Notes under the pieces: model-generated
Seen by the model: only the letters and a program-made list of their open reading frames with translations
The model's database searches: none
Told to the model about the DNA's origin: nothing
Position numbers and translations under genes: made by a program
Part shown: positions 36,978 to 47,902 of the stretch, piece by piece
Position numbering within the stretch: position 1 is the first letter of the stretch
Layout of the letters: each line of letters begins with the position of its first letter
Assembly: GCF_029227915.1 (NCBI RefSeq)
Contig: NC_079887.1
Span: 17,235,650 to 17,299,649 of the forward strand
Direction of reading: 5' to 3'
Length of the DNA stretch: 64,000 nt
Source: Hydractinia symbiolongicarpus
Lineage: Eukaryota > Cnidaria > Hydrozoa > Anthoathecata > Hydractiniidae

Positions 36978-38242
36978 TTTCTTGGGTGCTCTTCTTAGAC
37001 AAATCTGATAGAGTTAACATAAAAACTTTACTGTATTATACTTGTTGAGTTTGTGAATTAAGGTACTGTAAGGGGGCAATAGATTTTTTATACAGAAAAC
37101 TATGTATTTTAATGAAATGATAATCAATAGGCATTTTTGGGGGGAGGGGGGAGGGGGGAGGGGGTGATTTGTTTAAAATCTAAGAGAATTGTAGATGAAC
37201 AAACCGCTCACGATTTGTTTCAAGTCACATCTTGGGTCAATGCAATATAATGTTTAGCCAGGTAAGCTGGGCAGCTCTCCCTTCGATATGTTTAGTACTT
37301 GATCGATTTACCACAATAACTTATAACCTATAAGTTATATGACCTAAGAAAGTTAAGAAATTTTCAAATAAAATAAACAGCCTTACATGTTCAAGAAATG
37401 ATACACCTACAATACTAATATGAATCTGAACAGACAAACTAAAACAATAAACAATTTGTGATTACTGAGTACACTGGGTTGAGCCAAAACATGTGTATTA
37501 AAATTATTATGTATATTAAATGGAAAGGTTAAAGTATATTAGCAGGGGAGTGTGACAATAATAACAATACATAGCTGGGCAGCACATCATCTCTGAGTAC
37601 ATGCTAGCTATACCATTCAACCTATAATATCTGGCTATGAAAAGCTGGGTAACTTTTTTAGGAAAATGATTATAACCTATATATATACGTATATATAATA
37701 TATATAAATTATAATTATATAAGTTATATGAAGTTTTAGTAAACTAAGTAAACATTTTATAACTTACAGTATAGAATATATAAATTTTTTGTAGGAGTAA
37801 GAAACAAGACGTTTGTTGGAAAGCTAGCTATAGCTAGCCAACATTGCCGTAAATACATACTTAATGTCAATAAATATTCATAATTTTTGTCACACTACCA
37901 CTACTAATATCCTCAATATACTTTTATTCACTATGATCCTTTCAATATGGCAGTTGAAAATTATAAAACCAATAGTTGTTGATAACTAAGGTCAGGACAG
38001 CTAGTAAACAACTTGGCGTCCTGAACTTTATCTAAACTGTTTTTATTGGCTTGGTGTTGTTTAACATTTCGATTATAGCTTGCAGTTGCTTGTTATTTTG
38101 TGATCCGCTATAGTTTACCTGTAGTGTATCAAATGTTTTAAGTTTGTGTCAGCTATTTTTTTAAGTGAAGTCGAAGTAGTAAGAGGAACCATTTTCTCAG
38201 TTTGTGACATCTGTGGGGAAATAACACAAAAAATAAAAAAAC
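36978..38242. other. upstream region of SBDS; includes a G-tract
   Basis: AT-rich intergenic DNA with (TA)-rich runs near 37680-37740. At 37139-37164 lie four G-tracts (GGGGGG-A spaced), a strong G-quadruplex candidate about 1.1 kb upstream of the SBDS start codon. No clear TATA box or other promoter element was identified. Confidence 0.55.
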
Positions 38243-38373
38243 ATGGCAGCCATATTTACACCAACCAATCAGATTAGATTAACAAATGTTGCTATAGTAC
38301 GCATGAAGAAAAGTGGAAAAAGATTTGAAGTTGCTTGTTATAAAAACAAAGTTATGTCATGGAGGAAGGGAGC
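38243..38373 (+). CDS. SBDS: SBDS exon 1
   Basis: Start ATG to the donor GTAAGT at 38374. It encodes 43 codons plus two bases (phase 2), ending within the residue before EKDLDEV. Confidence 0.93.
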
Positions 38374-41300
38374 GTAAGTTTTAACACAATATATATTATA
38401 AAAATAATAAAGATGTGTTTGTTAATTAAGGTGTATATATCGAAAATAATTATTCTTGGGTTATTATGCTTATTCCGGGTTACCATGCCTGGAATTTTAT
38501 GATCATTCTAAACAAAAAAGTCCAACATATATATTTGATGTTTTCTGAAGAAATGACCACGCAAATGAACTGCAGTGAAAATGTTTCACTGCGGTTAAAT
38601 ATTATGGTCAAATTATTATTAAATTTAAAAACTTAAATTTACAATAAATCCTGTTCTACACTTGGTATTCAAAAGTTCCTATCCTATATAATCTTTGCTG
38701 ATAAATTCAAATATGTCCAAGAAAATAAGCTAAATAAGAACCTGTGAGTATTATATAAATTAAAGTTTCACAATCTGTGTAGGGATCGTTCACAAATTTC
38801 GTCCCATTAACAAGACAATTTGAGACAAAAAAAGTTAAAATAAATTCATTTGAATGTGCAGAATATCTAATCACAAACTGTTTAGTCAAAGGTGCAAAGG
38901 CTGAATATCTTTCCTAATCTAAAAAGATATAACCATATAACCATAACACAGGTTCATGGATCATACACCTCCCCATGCACTGTAGGAGATGAAGTTTCAG
39001 TGTTCGTAGTCTACTTATTTAGTAAATCCTGGTTTATTGTGAATTCGTAGTTGTGGTAGTGCTCTCGGAACCTTAGATAGAGGTTGATATTGATACACAA
39101 CAGCACAAACCATACTAAGTTATTGGATGTGGACAGGCGCTTGGGTACTTCCCAAAAGTTTCTGATAGTTGGGCTTGTTTTCCGTTTTAGTATAAGGAAA
39201 ACCAGATTGAATGGTAACAATTAATGCTCAGTGATTATAGCATAAATGTGGCGTAACTGTTCCATGGAATTTAGTGTGGCTATTGGATTCCAAGAAAATG
39301 AATCAGCAACTCGGTTCCATTTTCCTGGATTATGCTGTATTAAAAAATTGTATGTAAAGGTGTTTCAGACAACGAATCATACACAGAGGTGAGAATTTAA
39401 CATCAACGTGGTATAGAAAAGCTAGTGACACAGGATTAACAATGAACTTCCATTCGCTAGCTCCCATAAAGTATAAACGTTCCGTAGTAACCGGTCTGGT
39501 GTATAGGATTCATTACGCATGTAGTACCTGGGAAATTTTCATCAAAGTCTCTTGGACTCAAAATCTCTCCTTGAGAATAACCAGTACCCTCCATCGTTTT
39601 ACGGAGAAATTATCGAGAAGACCCTGGAAAAGATATACCGACAGAAACCACCTACGGTAGAAGAAAGTAACGACGATGAAGCAGAGAGAAAACTTGTTTT
39701 TCTTTAATATCGAGGGAATGTAACGTAGAAATTTGAACGCTTGTTAAAACGCATCAATGCACCATGCAAAATTGACTCTACAATTAGGAAAATAAAATCA
39801 GTTCTACCATCATTGAAAGCACCTGTGGCGAAGCCTATGCAAAGCGGTTTAGTGTACAAAATAACGTGTTCACGATGTCTATCGTGTTATGTGGGGCAGA
39901 CTACCCGACATCTTCTAACCCGTATCAAAGAGCATAAATATACTGCTGTGGGACGTCATTTCGAGACATGTAATGTGGAGCTATCAATCAATCATGCAGA
40001 AATAATGGCAAAATCCATTAAGTCGGAATATCATTTAATGACACTGGAGGCACTTTTCATTTGGGAAAAAAAGCCTAAAATAAACACAAAGGACAAGTTT
40101 AAAAGCCGTGAATTAGTAATAAAAGTTTAATTATGACTTATCCCTCATGGGAGTTTTAATCATTTAATACCTTTTAACTTGTGTATAGTGTATGTAGGTA
40201 TATGTTGATATGTGATGTGAATACTTTTTATTTAGCAGTTTTACTGTTTATATACTTTTACTTATAGCCTGTGATGAAGTAATACTTCGAAATATATTGC
40301 TAAAATAAACATATTACATTGTTGTCTTGCATACTAGACAAAAATTGCACAATGTTTTTACCAAATAAAGGTGTTTTCTTTGAGTTTGGTAATCCTTGGC
40401 TTATCAATGGTGTCCAGCTGTCAGTCAGATAGGATTCCCAGAAGTGGTTTTTGATCAGTGACCACAATAAGGGATTTCCACCCAAGGACAAAAAGCTTAG
40501 CGTGTTTTAGGCTCTGTGCGATTGCTAAACTTTCGCCTTTGGTTGATGAACAATTGGCTTCAGCTCCTTTTTGTAAACCGTGATCAAGCAGATACAATTT
40601 TCCAGCCCTCACAACAGCAGGTGAAGGCCTTGTCATGTGGACAATTTAAATGTTTCTAGAGCTACCCCTGCTGCTTTTGCTCAATTGGTTTTGAGACAGA
40701 TGATTTTATTGACATCAAAGCTCTTAATGTCATCTGATACTAGGTTAAGTAGGACATTTTTCGATTTGCAAAATACATCATTCAGTTGAGCATCCCTGTA
40801 AAAAGAAGAATTTGATTTTACCAGCTCTCGGAATAGTTGCATTGTGCTAGATGTGGAGTAGGCCCAGGCAACTTGATTTACTAGCCCAAACCAGGCTCTG
40901 ACGTCTGTCAGATTTTTGGGGGTTGGAAAACCTTTGATTGCTGGTAGAATGTGAGTAGATGGGGTTATACTCTCAGGTGTTATTGTTAATCCTGCAAAGT
41001 CAACAATATCCTGACAAAACTGAAACTTAATTCTGTTGAAGATGATGCCTTTGCTATAGCATAATGTTAGATAGTCCCAAGTATGGTATAAGGATGACTC
41101 TACGACTGTATCAAATAACAAAATCAATAACACCCCATTCAGTAATGAATGTGCTGAGCATCTTGCTGTAATCATCTAAGTTTGGGTAAGTTCTGCAAGT
41201 TGTTGTTACAAGGTTTTCTTGTACTGCACACAGCAATAGATTCAGCACTTTCCAGATTCCTTTGCATTGGGTATGGACATGATGGTTGAGAATGTTGGTT

Positions 41301-44300
41301 TTCCAGACATGCTTATCAGTTGAAATATATTTTGTTAACTCATGTGCAAATATAATGAGTGGCACTGTCTTGTGATTGAGATATTGAAATGCAAGGTAAT
41401 CCAGCCTTGGCAGTTCACCTGGATCCACCAACAACAGTGACCGTTTTGTCACACGTAATGAGATTGCTGGAATGTATGTCTAGTGCATTGAGTACAGATA
41501 GATAGATAGATGTGCATATTTTACATGGCTAGCCTCACAAATATCGAGGGATATACCCTGTCTATTATTTCCAGGAGGGGCCATGGCGTAGATGGAGAGT
41601 CCTAGAGTATTTAATGCTCATTTTGAGCTACGCAGACCCAATTAGAGCCCGCGCTCTACTAGACAACTCCCGGCAACATCCAACGGCCCACACATTGTGC
41701 CATCTTCCCAATTTCCCTCACATGGCTTGGGTTAACCCGGGGCTATGGTAACATTCACTCGCCCATGTTGAATCGCCGTCAAGAGGAATCGAACCCCGTT
41801 CTCCCGCACAGAGTACGAGAGCTATAACCACTAATCTACGGCGCCACAGATGGTCCAGCTAAATGAATGCTTGCTCCACTATCAGGTAATATGGAAAGCA
41901 TGAAAGAGTGTAAGTGTCACCAAATCACAAATTGTTCAGGTAAAGGCACAAAGGCTGAATATATTTCCTAATCTAGACACAAGATAACAATAAAAACATA
42001 ACACAAGTTTTTGGATCATACAAAATTTGTTTTCTTTTGTTCTCATTTTAAAAATGAGACAATATACAAATGAGACAATTTGTCTCTGGAAAAAGAAAAA
42101 AAATAAGTATTTTGGGATGAAATAAGACGACACAAAGCAAATTAAGACACTTTAAGACGATAAAGTTTCTTTTAAAAGCCAAGATTATCCCAAAGCCAGT
42201 CTTAAAAGTGGTTTTAATGATGTATATACTCAGATATTTCAGATAAAACTATCTCGATTTGTTATTTATCAACGTTTCTTTGTCAAACAATGAAAATGAG
42301 GAATACAAGAATTTATACGATATGGCAACTTTTTATTTTCATCTTGTAAAGGTTTCAGCACCAAACAAAATGATAAAATAACAAAAAATGACTATGGATA
42401 TACTGAAATATAGATCTACTAAACTGAAATTGTCCCATTATAAATTTTAATAACTTTTGTTATTGTTAGTTCTTTCAAACAATGACTAGCTTGTTACTTT
42501 GCGTACCATAAATGAGAACATATCATATCTCATTTATGGTACGCAAAGTTCTGTTCAAAAATTATTTTCGAAGCTTTGACTCAAACTTACTAATAGCAGA
42601 GACAAATTGAAAGAACTTAGAGACGAATTAAGAAAATCCAGAGATGAAATGACAAATTTATTATAAGGTATAATAAGACGAATTGCAACTAGAAGGAGAC
42701 AATTTGAGACAAATTAAGAGGGAATTATGATTGCAAAAAATCGTCTGGTATTAAAGTGTTAAGAAGAAAATTTATGAGACGGTTTATAATGAGAGGAATT
42801 GGGATGGAATTTCTGCATGTTTTCATACACAGTAAAAAGCTTAAGAAAAAAAGTAAACAAGATGAGGAAACATTTAGTAAGATTTTGAAAAATGCATTAT
42901 ATATTAAAGTAAACTCTCAGTCTCATCTTTTTAGCATTGTTATTTTTCTTTCATGTGAAGCTTTGCATGCAAAGTGACTTCGGTAAAATACATGGTGTTC
43001 AAAGTTTATAGCAATATGCTTGGTCAGAGCTTTCTGCAGGGAGTCTGCTAAATTACGTGCCTTGCGTGCCCACATGCTTATGTGCTTTACGTGCCTCAGT
43101 TTTTTACGTGCCTGCATGTAGTTTTTTACGTGGCTATATGTGCCTTAATTTTTGCGTGCCTACGTACCTTAATTTTTTTGTTGGATGCTCCTCGTTGTTC
43201 AAGGAATTCATGTAATATGCGATAGTCAACTCTGAATTAATAGAAAATGACGTGTTTTTTATTGTTGTTGGTATCTCAATGGTAACTTCACAATCATTTT
43301 GAAAGCCTTGAATAAAAAGTTTTCAACGCCTACATTTTAAAAGGGGTCTTTCACAAAATTTATTCCCTTGATTTTGCGATTATTTCGAGTCGTGAAGGTT
43401 TCTCCTATGACAGTTTGGTCCTTAAAATTATTTATACTTTATCAATTCATCCTTTTATCAATTCTTTTGCAGAAATAATAAAATATAATAGATACTGCGC
43501 AGCAAGATATACACAATTTACAAAAATATTACCTTAGTAAAATATAATAAATTAAAATATATAGTTTATTTAAAAAATCTTCCTGATAAATCTAAATGGT
43601 TACAATTTTTTAGATTGAACGAATAAAGTGCAGGGTTTCCACCCTTTTTCAAAAACTATAAATACACAAATCATTTAAACTACACCAGACGTATTATGTA
43701 GAAACAAGGTTTTTAAATTGAAGCCAAAATTGTCTAAAGCAAATGTCAAAATATTTTGAATCTAGGCGTTTACCTTGAATTTTACGGGTTTATTTATATA
43801 TGTTTTATGAAATCCCAATTACTGCAAAAACGCTAGGGCACGTAATAATAAGACATGAAGGCACGTAGGCACGTACAAAAACTAAGGCATGTGTAAAACG
43901 AAGGCACATACTTATATAGGCACACAAAAGCATGTAGGCACGTGGGCACACAAGGCACGTAATTTAGCAAACTCTTCTGCCGGAGTGAAGAATGACTGGA
44001 AAAGTTGTTTTTGACTTTTTTATAGAAAGCTTGCTTTTTAGGCTTGCTATACAACGTAAATACAAGCATAGATGCAGTTGGAATCATTTTTTAAATTTAT
44101 ATGACAATTATTTTTGGAATAATTAAGATATTTTTACCTTTGAAAATCCTTGTTATTGAAAGTGGTAACTAAATGGTAAAAATGTTTACGATTTTATTTT
44201 TTTGTTTTCATTTTTTTACAGTGAGAAAGATCTTGATGAGGTTGTCCAAACAGAACAAATTTTCACAAATGTATCTAAGGGACAACTTGCAAAGAAAGAA

Positions 44301-47300
44301 GACTTGATAAAAGCCTTTGGTACAGATGACACAAAGCAGTGTTGTGTGCAGGTATTATACTGGCTATCCTAGCATTGTTATCAGATAAAATCAAGTCAAT
44401 TATTGGTGGACTTTTGATGTTTATTATTTTTGTTTGCTTATTTTGTCAGTCTAAAACATTTTAGGAAGAATTGCATTAGTATGAATATTAGTTTTCTTTT
44501 CTGAAACAATCTAAAAGACATTTTTAAATATTGGACTGGCATAATGTTTAAGTTTTTGCCTTAAAATAAGCTACTAATAAGATTGCTATTTATGTTGTTT
44601 TATTTTTCTCAAAAATTTAAAAATATATTGCACATATTTTATGTTTGCTTAATGTAACTATAAAGAGTGCTTAATAATGCGTGTGCAAAATTTTGATGTT
44701 CATTTGAAATGATCTGTCTGATTAGAAAAATCTAATGAATGGAAATAGTGCTCAAGTTAAAAATCAACATTAGTGTTATAGTGATCTTTATTTTTTAATG
44801 TCTTGCCTATCATACTTACAAATAATTAATATAATTATATTGTTATTATCGATCATATGACCAATAATGACAATTATTTTTTTATTTTCCAAGTGGGGAA
44901 TTGGCGTATTTTATGAATTATAAATAATAGAAATGAATTCACCACTTATCCAAAAACCAATCCACTGTTTACATAAGATTCTTCGAAGGCGTTCAAATAC
45001 ATGATGGTTGTTTTATATTGAAATGTGAGCAAAGAATGCAATTTTATGTGGTTGAGGTTATCACTATATAAATCTTATAAGTGTATATTATACTATTACT
45101 ACTGTACAAAATATCAGACCATGTTAAATGTATGCAACCCGAAGGTTAACTTTTCTATGGTAATGATAAGCATTATTAAAATGGATTAGTTCTTTATATG
45201 GAATTTACTTTTAGATATTGACGAAAGGTGAGCTACAAGTTTCAGATAAGGAGCGTTCTCAGCAGTTTGAGTCCATGTTTCGAGACATAGCCACCATTGT
45301 TTCAGAAAAATGTGTCAATCCGGACACAAAACGACCCTACCCTGTGGGTGTAATCGAAAGCGCTATGAAGGAAATACATTATTCTGTGAAACCTACAAAA
45401 GGAACAAAACAACAGGTCTATCTTGATATTTCTTATTATTTTCTGTTATACTGCCAAACTTTCTCCATTACAAACTTGCTTCGTTGCTTTGGTGTGTTGT
45501 TACTGATCAGCGATTTCCGAAACGTTTCTATGGAATAAAAAAGACTTTTGATATTGCCATGGTATAATAGTAAGTAATGGTAAAACATTGAAAATGAATA
45601 ATTGGAGGCGGGGTGGGGTGGAAATGGGAAGCTTGGAAATTCCAAAAGAAAAAGCCTTAATGGTTTCTTTATTCAGTTAAATGACATCATTACTATGCAA
45701 AATTGTTCTTGCTTCATTTCTTCACACTACCTGCATTCAGATATGCTGTTTCAATTTGATTACAGGAACAATTTAACGAGTGAGTGAGTTAAATACTCCT
45801 CTCATCTTAATAAATCAGTAAGTGGGGCTTGAAGAAGTGAAGTGCAGAAATTAACAATCAGGGTGGATGACGATTATTTGTGAATTACTTATTAGATGAA
45901 GTTTTTATTTTTTTTTGCTGGAATTTTAAACTTTGTGAATTTCCAACGTAAATGGCAAAAGGTTGTCTTCTCAGGAAAGTAATTTTCGCGAATGTAAAAT
46001 TTTGGGCGAAATATACCGAGATTTTGAAGTCGACAATTGCGAATGGATAAGCTTGATTTGTCATGAGCTAAACTAAATGGAAATTTATGTTTTAAAAGGG
46101 GTAGAGAGATGAGAGACAGAAGATTACCAGTGAACTTTTTTTTCTCGTGATAATTACTTTTCTCACTGCTTACCATTACCATGATTTTTTAGGCGTTAGA
46201 AGTAATTAAACAGCTTAAAGAGGCGATGCAGATCGAAAAAGCTCAGATGAGAATAAAAATCTTACTGCCCAAGGAATGTGCGAAAAGAGCTAGGGAAAAG
46301 CTACTGCCGTCCATTAGCCATATAGAATCTGAAGACTGGGATTGTGGCCAACTCGAAATGGTAAGTACATTAATGCCTAAAATAATCTGCGTAGGTTTAA
46401 TTGTCAAAAAGACAAGTTCGTTATGATAACAATTTATGCATCTGTGAATACTATGATGCGTGGTTTTTTTCAGATCAAACGTAAAGTTTTCCGCCGTGAT
46501 TTTCAGTTACTCGAACTAAAAATTACTGAATAGGAAAAATCAGAGACTTTCACCTTTTTGTTTGCCTGGTGGCTGTTTTTACCCTAAATTTTTCATTTGT
46601 ATTTCCAATGCGCATAACCTAACCCTCTCGCCTCATTTGATTATGAAAATACATGTATCATGTATCACGAAATAAATGGGCAAGAAAAAATATTTGTCAG
46701 AAAATGTGGACCCTGTCATGACGTTAATTTATTAATATAGTGTTCGAATTTTTAATGTGATATGCCATGATATATAGCGATGATGTATCAGGATGGTGTA
46801 TCAGAACGGGGATCCCTTAGTAAAACAATAGACATGACAGGTGATCTGAGGCGAGCGTTAGAAAATTAAAAATAGCAGCCGTAAACAAAAACGATTTAGC
46901 AGCCACACGGAGAAAAAAGATTTACTGCATTATCAACGTGGTATAAACTTTACATATGGAATATATTTTCAGTAAACGAAGTTTAATAAATTCCAAGCTT
47001 CAAAGTTTCGAAATAGCTATTGGCGTCTTTTAAGTTACTGTAGGTAGTTACCTTTGATACCGAAGGTTATGTTGAATATACTGTAATTTACTTATAAGTA
47101 AAAAAAATTCATTATAAAAAGCCTTAGTCTGCCTCGTGATTCGCCCACCTGTCTCTTATTTTGTTTTCTCTTGAGGCGAATTGTTGTTGTCGTGTCGGCA
47201 AAAACAGAGCTGAGTTATTTTTACTTTGTCCTTTTATCTTCGCATATTATCTTTAGCAATTTGAAGAAGCTGCTATAAACAACTCATTTTTAGGTTTTTA

Positions 47301-47452
47301 AATTTTGGATTATTTTGTTTCAGGAAGTTTTGATAGATCCCGGTTTTTACCGAACAATAGATGAGATAGTGACGAACGAGTCGAAAGGAAAAGGTGCAAT
47401 AGAACTTTTAACACTAAAAGAAATCACCGAAGGAGAAGAAACATTGCAGTGA
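38243..47452 (+). CDS. SBDS: SBDS ribosome maturation factor (five exons)
   Basis: Joins exons 38243-38373, 44222-44351, 45215-45415, 46193-46360 and 47324-47452: 759 nt, 252 residues against about 250 in mammals. SBDS works with the GTPase EFL1 to release eIF6 from late pre-60S subunits in the cytoplasm, allowing subunit joining. The N-terminal FYSH domain begins [20 protein letters not shown] and carries [12 protein letters not shown] and [13 protein letters not shown]. The helical middle domain has [24 protein letters not shown] and [14 protein letters not shown]. The ferredoxin-like C-terminal domain has RIKILLP, IESEDW and IDPGFYR. Every junction has GT and AG. The start context (AAAAAACATGGC) is good, and no frame break was found, so this gene is probably functional. 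Intron 1 (5.8 kb) is loaded with transposons, none disturbing a splice site. The short ORFs reported at 45218 and 46226 are only its exons 3 and 4. Confidence 0.95.
38869..38966. repeat. left copy of an approximately 100-bp direct repeat flanking the gypsy fragment
   Basis: AATCACAAACTG ... GGTGCAAAGGCTGAATAT ... TTCCTAATCTA ... GGATCATACA is repeated at 41923-42021 in the same orientation. The two copies flank the gypsy-like sequence, so they could be LTR remnants, but similarity does not extend further on either side. Confidence 0.6.
39010..39365 (-). pseudogene. gypsy pol fragment, portion 3' of the Penelope insertion
   Basis: Minus-strand reading gives [16 protein letters not shown] followed by WNPIAT, the end of a Ty3/gypsy RNase H domain. 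After frame changes comes [18 protein letters not shown], the linker towards the integrase. It continues the gypsy piece at 40377-41175, from which it is separated by an inserted Penelope-like copy. Several stops and frame changes make it non-functional. Confidence 0.7.
39366..40366 (+). mobile_element. 5'-truncated Penelope-like element inserted into gypsy RNase H
   Basis: AAAGGTGTTT occurs at both edges (39356-39365 and 40367-40376) as a 10-bp target duplication. The gypsy reading frame is resumed exactly across the two edges. The insert carries a GIY-YIG reading frame on plus and a 3' region with the small hairpin GAAGTAATACTTC (about 40276-40288). Length about 1.0 kb, so only the 3' part of the element inserted. 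Confidence 0.75.
39400..40130 (+). pseudogene. Penelope-like pol C-terminus with GIY-YIG endonuclease
   Basis: Begins with [20 protein letters not shown] and [20 protein letters not shown] (end of the reverse transcriptase). After a frame change near 39540 and stops near 39708 and 39721 it reaches a 129-codon ORF at 39741-40130. That ORF holds [20 protein letters not shown] and the endonuclease [20 protein letters not shown], then [15 protein letters not shown] with a Cys-x2-Cys between the GLVY and YVGQT elements is the Penelope-like endonuclease, which nicks the target for priming. The endonuclease domain itself is uninterrupted. Confidence 0.78.
40377..41175 (-). pseudogene. Ty3/gypsy reverse transcriptase and RNase H fragment
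   Basis: The frame 41175-40681 holds the end of the RT palm and thumb: [36 protein letters not shown], then [19 protein letters not shown]. The frame 40636-40421 holds RNase [21 protein letters not shown] and [15 protein letters not shown]. The piece between them (about 40640-40680) is frame-shifted. A stop follows LGILSD. The catalytic YxDD region of RT is not preserved. The element runs antisense inside SBDS intron 1 and is split by the Penelope insertion at 40366. Confidence 0.8.
41111..41452 (-). CDS. unrecognised ORF, 113 codons
   Basis: Reads [20 protein letters not shown], then [20 protein letters not shown] and later [20 protein letters not shown]. Composition is protein-like, with mixed residues and no low complexity, and it overlaps the gypsy RT piece by 65 bp in another frame. 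I do not recognise the family. It could be an upstream part of the same retroelement, a different transposon or a captured fragment. No start context or splice signals support it as a host gene. Confidence 0.35.
   Translation of the reverse strand: MTKRSLLLVDPGELPRLDYLAFQYLNHKTVPLIIFAHELTKYISTDKHVWKTNILNHHVHTQCKGIWKVLNLLLCAVQENLVTTTCRTYPNLDDYSKMLSTFITEWGVIDFVI
41570..41848 (-). mobile_element. tRNA-derived SINE
   Basis: On the minus strand the element starts with GGCGCCGTAGATTAGTGGTT. It has an A box TAGATTAGTGG (41838-41828) and a canonical B box GGTTCGATTCC (41795-41785) spaced as in tRNA promoters. It continues with a non-tRNA body. A (TAGA)n stretch near 41497-41511 may be its tail or a neighbouring simple repeat. 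The start and end are approximate. Confidence 0.75.
41923..42021. repeat. right copy of the approximately 100-bp direct repeat
   Basis: Partner of 38869-38966, same orientation, on the other side of the gypsy fragment. Confidence 0.6.
42496..42549. repeat. perfect 22-bp stem hairpin in SBDS intron 1
   Basis: ACTTTGCGTACCATAAATGAGA (42496-42517), loop of 10 nt, then its exact reverse complement (42528-42549). Perfect pairing suggests a recent palindromic insertion or a mini-MITE. Confidence 0.88.
43034..43982. mobile_element. MITE with long GTGCCT-rich terminal inverted repeats
   Basis: The left end CTGCAGGGAGTCTGCTAAAT followed by TACGTGCCTTGCGTGCCC is inverted at the right end near 43940-43982 (GGGCACACAAGGCACGTAAT then TTAGCAAACTC). 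Both arms of about 150 bp are built of repeated ACGTGCCT blocks. There is no ORF. It sits in SBDS intron 1. Confidence 0.7.
44222..44351 (+). CDS. SBDS: SBDS exon 2
   Basis: Follows the pyrimidine-rich acceptor TTTTTTTACAG and encodes [10 protein letters not shown] through FGTDD and QCCVQ. Donor GTATTA at 44352, phase 0. Confidence 0.93.
45215..45415 (+). CDS. SBDS: SBDS exon 3
   Basis: Acceptor TTTTAG, then [14 protein letters not shown]; 67 whole codons, ending TKQQ before the donor at 45416. Confidence 0.93.
46193..46360 (+). CDS. SBDS: SBDS exon 4
   Basis: Acceptor ATTTTTTAG, 56 codons from [12 protein letters not shown] to CGQLEM, donor GTAAGT at 46361. Confidence 0.93.
47324..47452 (+). 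CDS. SBDS: SBDS exon 5 and stop
   Basis: Acceptor TTGTTTCAG, then [15 protein letters not shown] to the TGA at 47450-47452. Confidence 0.93.
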   Translation, partial: EVLIDPGFYRTIDEIVTNESKGKGAIELLTLKEITEGEETLQ

Positions 47453-47896
47453 TTCAACAAAGTTCAGTTGATGCGCAAGATAGCGCTGTGATCTTCTCAA
47501 AGAAGTCAAGTGACGTCACACTTTTATTTTCTCGGAGTTTGGATTCCAAATCGTGGTACGGTCAACCTATTTCAACTGTGAAAAACTATTAGAGCAGCGT
47601 TCCCTCTTTGATGCGCTTCACGTCTAGTCATATTTACTATTAGAGCGAACTTCGAATGAGAAGACTGAGCGTGAGCATTACTAGTTTCATCAAACTGAAT
47701 ATAATCCGGAAGAGTAAACAATGTTTTTTCTACTTCCTCTTTCCAATCCAGTGTGTACTTACATTTTAACCCGTTCTTCCTTGTTCATTCTCTATTTTGT
47801 CTATTTGCAGGGGAAATGAGACATTATATTGATTGTGCTTACATGAAAGGCATTTTATAGTTTGACCTTTGGTTTTACTTCCGTTTTATCTGTCGG

Positions 47897-47902
47897 AATA
47901 AA
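47897..47902 (+). terminator. candidate SBDS poly(A) signal
   Basis: First AATAAA noticed after the SBDS stop, 445 bp downstream. No transcript evidence. Confidence 0.3.

Noticed and set aside
35362-37008. ORFs in the foldback arms (for example MQKYRSYFFTLILYDFF)
   Set aside because: They are mirror copies in opposite arms with no motif or support.
41760-41848. tRNA gene on the minus strand
   Set aside because: Good A and B boxes, but followed by a SINE body and no proper acceptor stem.
38869-42021. Complete gypsy element with LTRs
   Set aside because: The flanking direct repeats share only about 100 bp and no primer-binding site was found, so LTR status is not supported.
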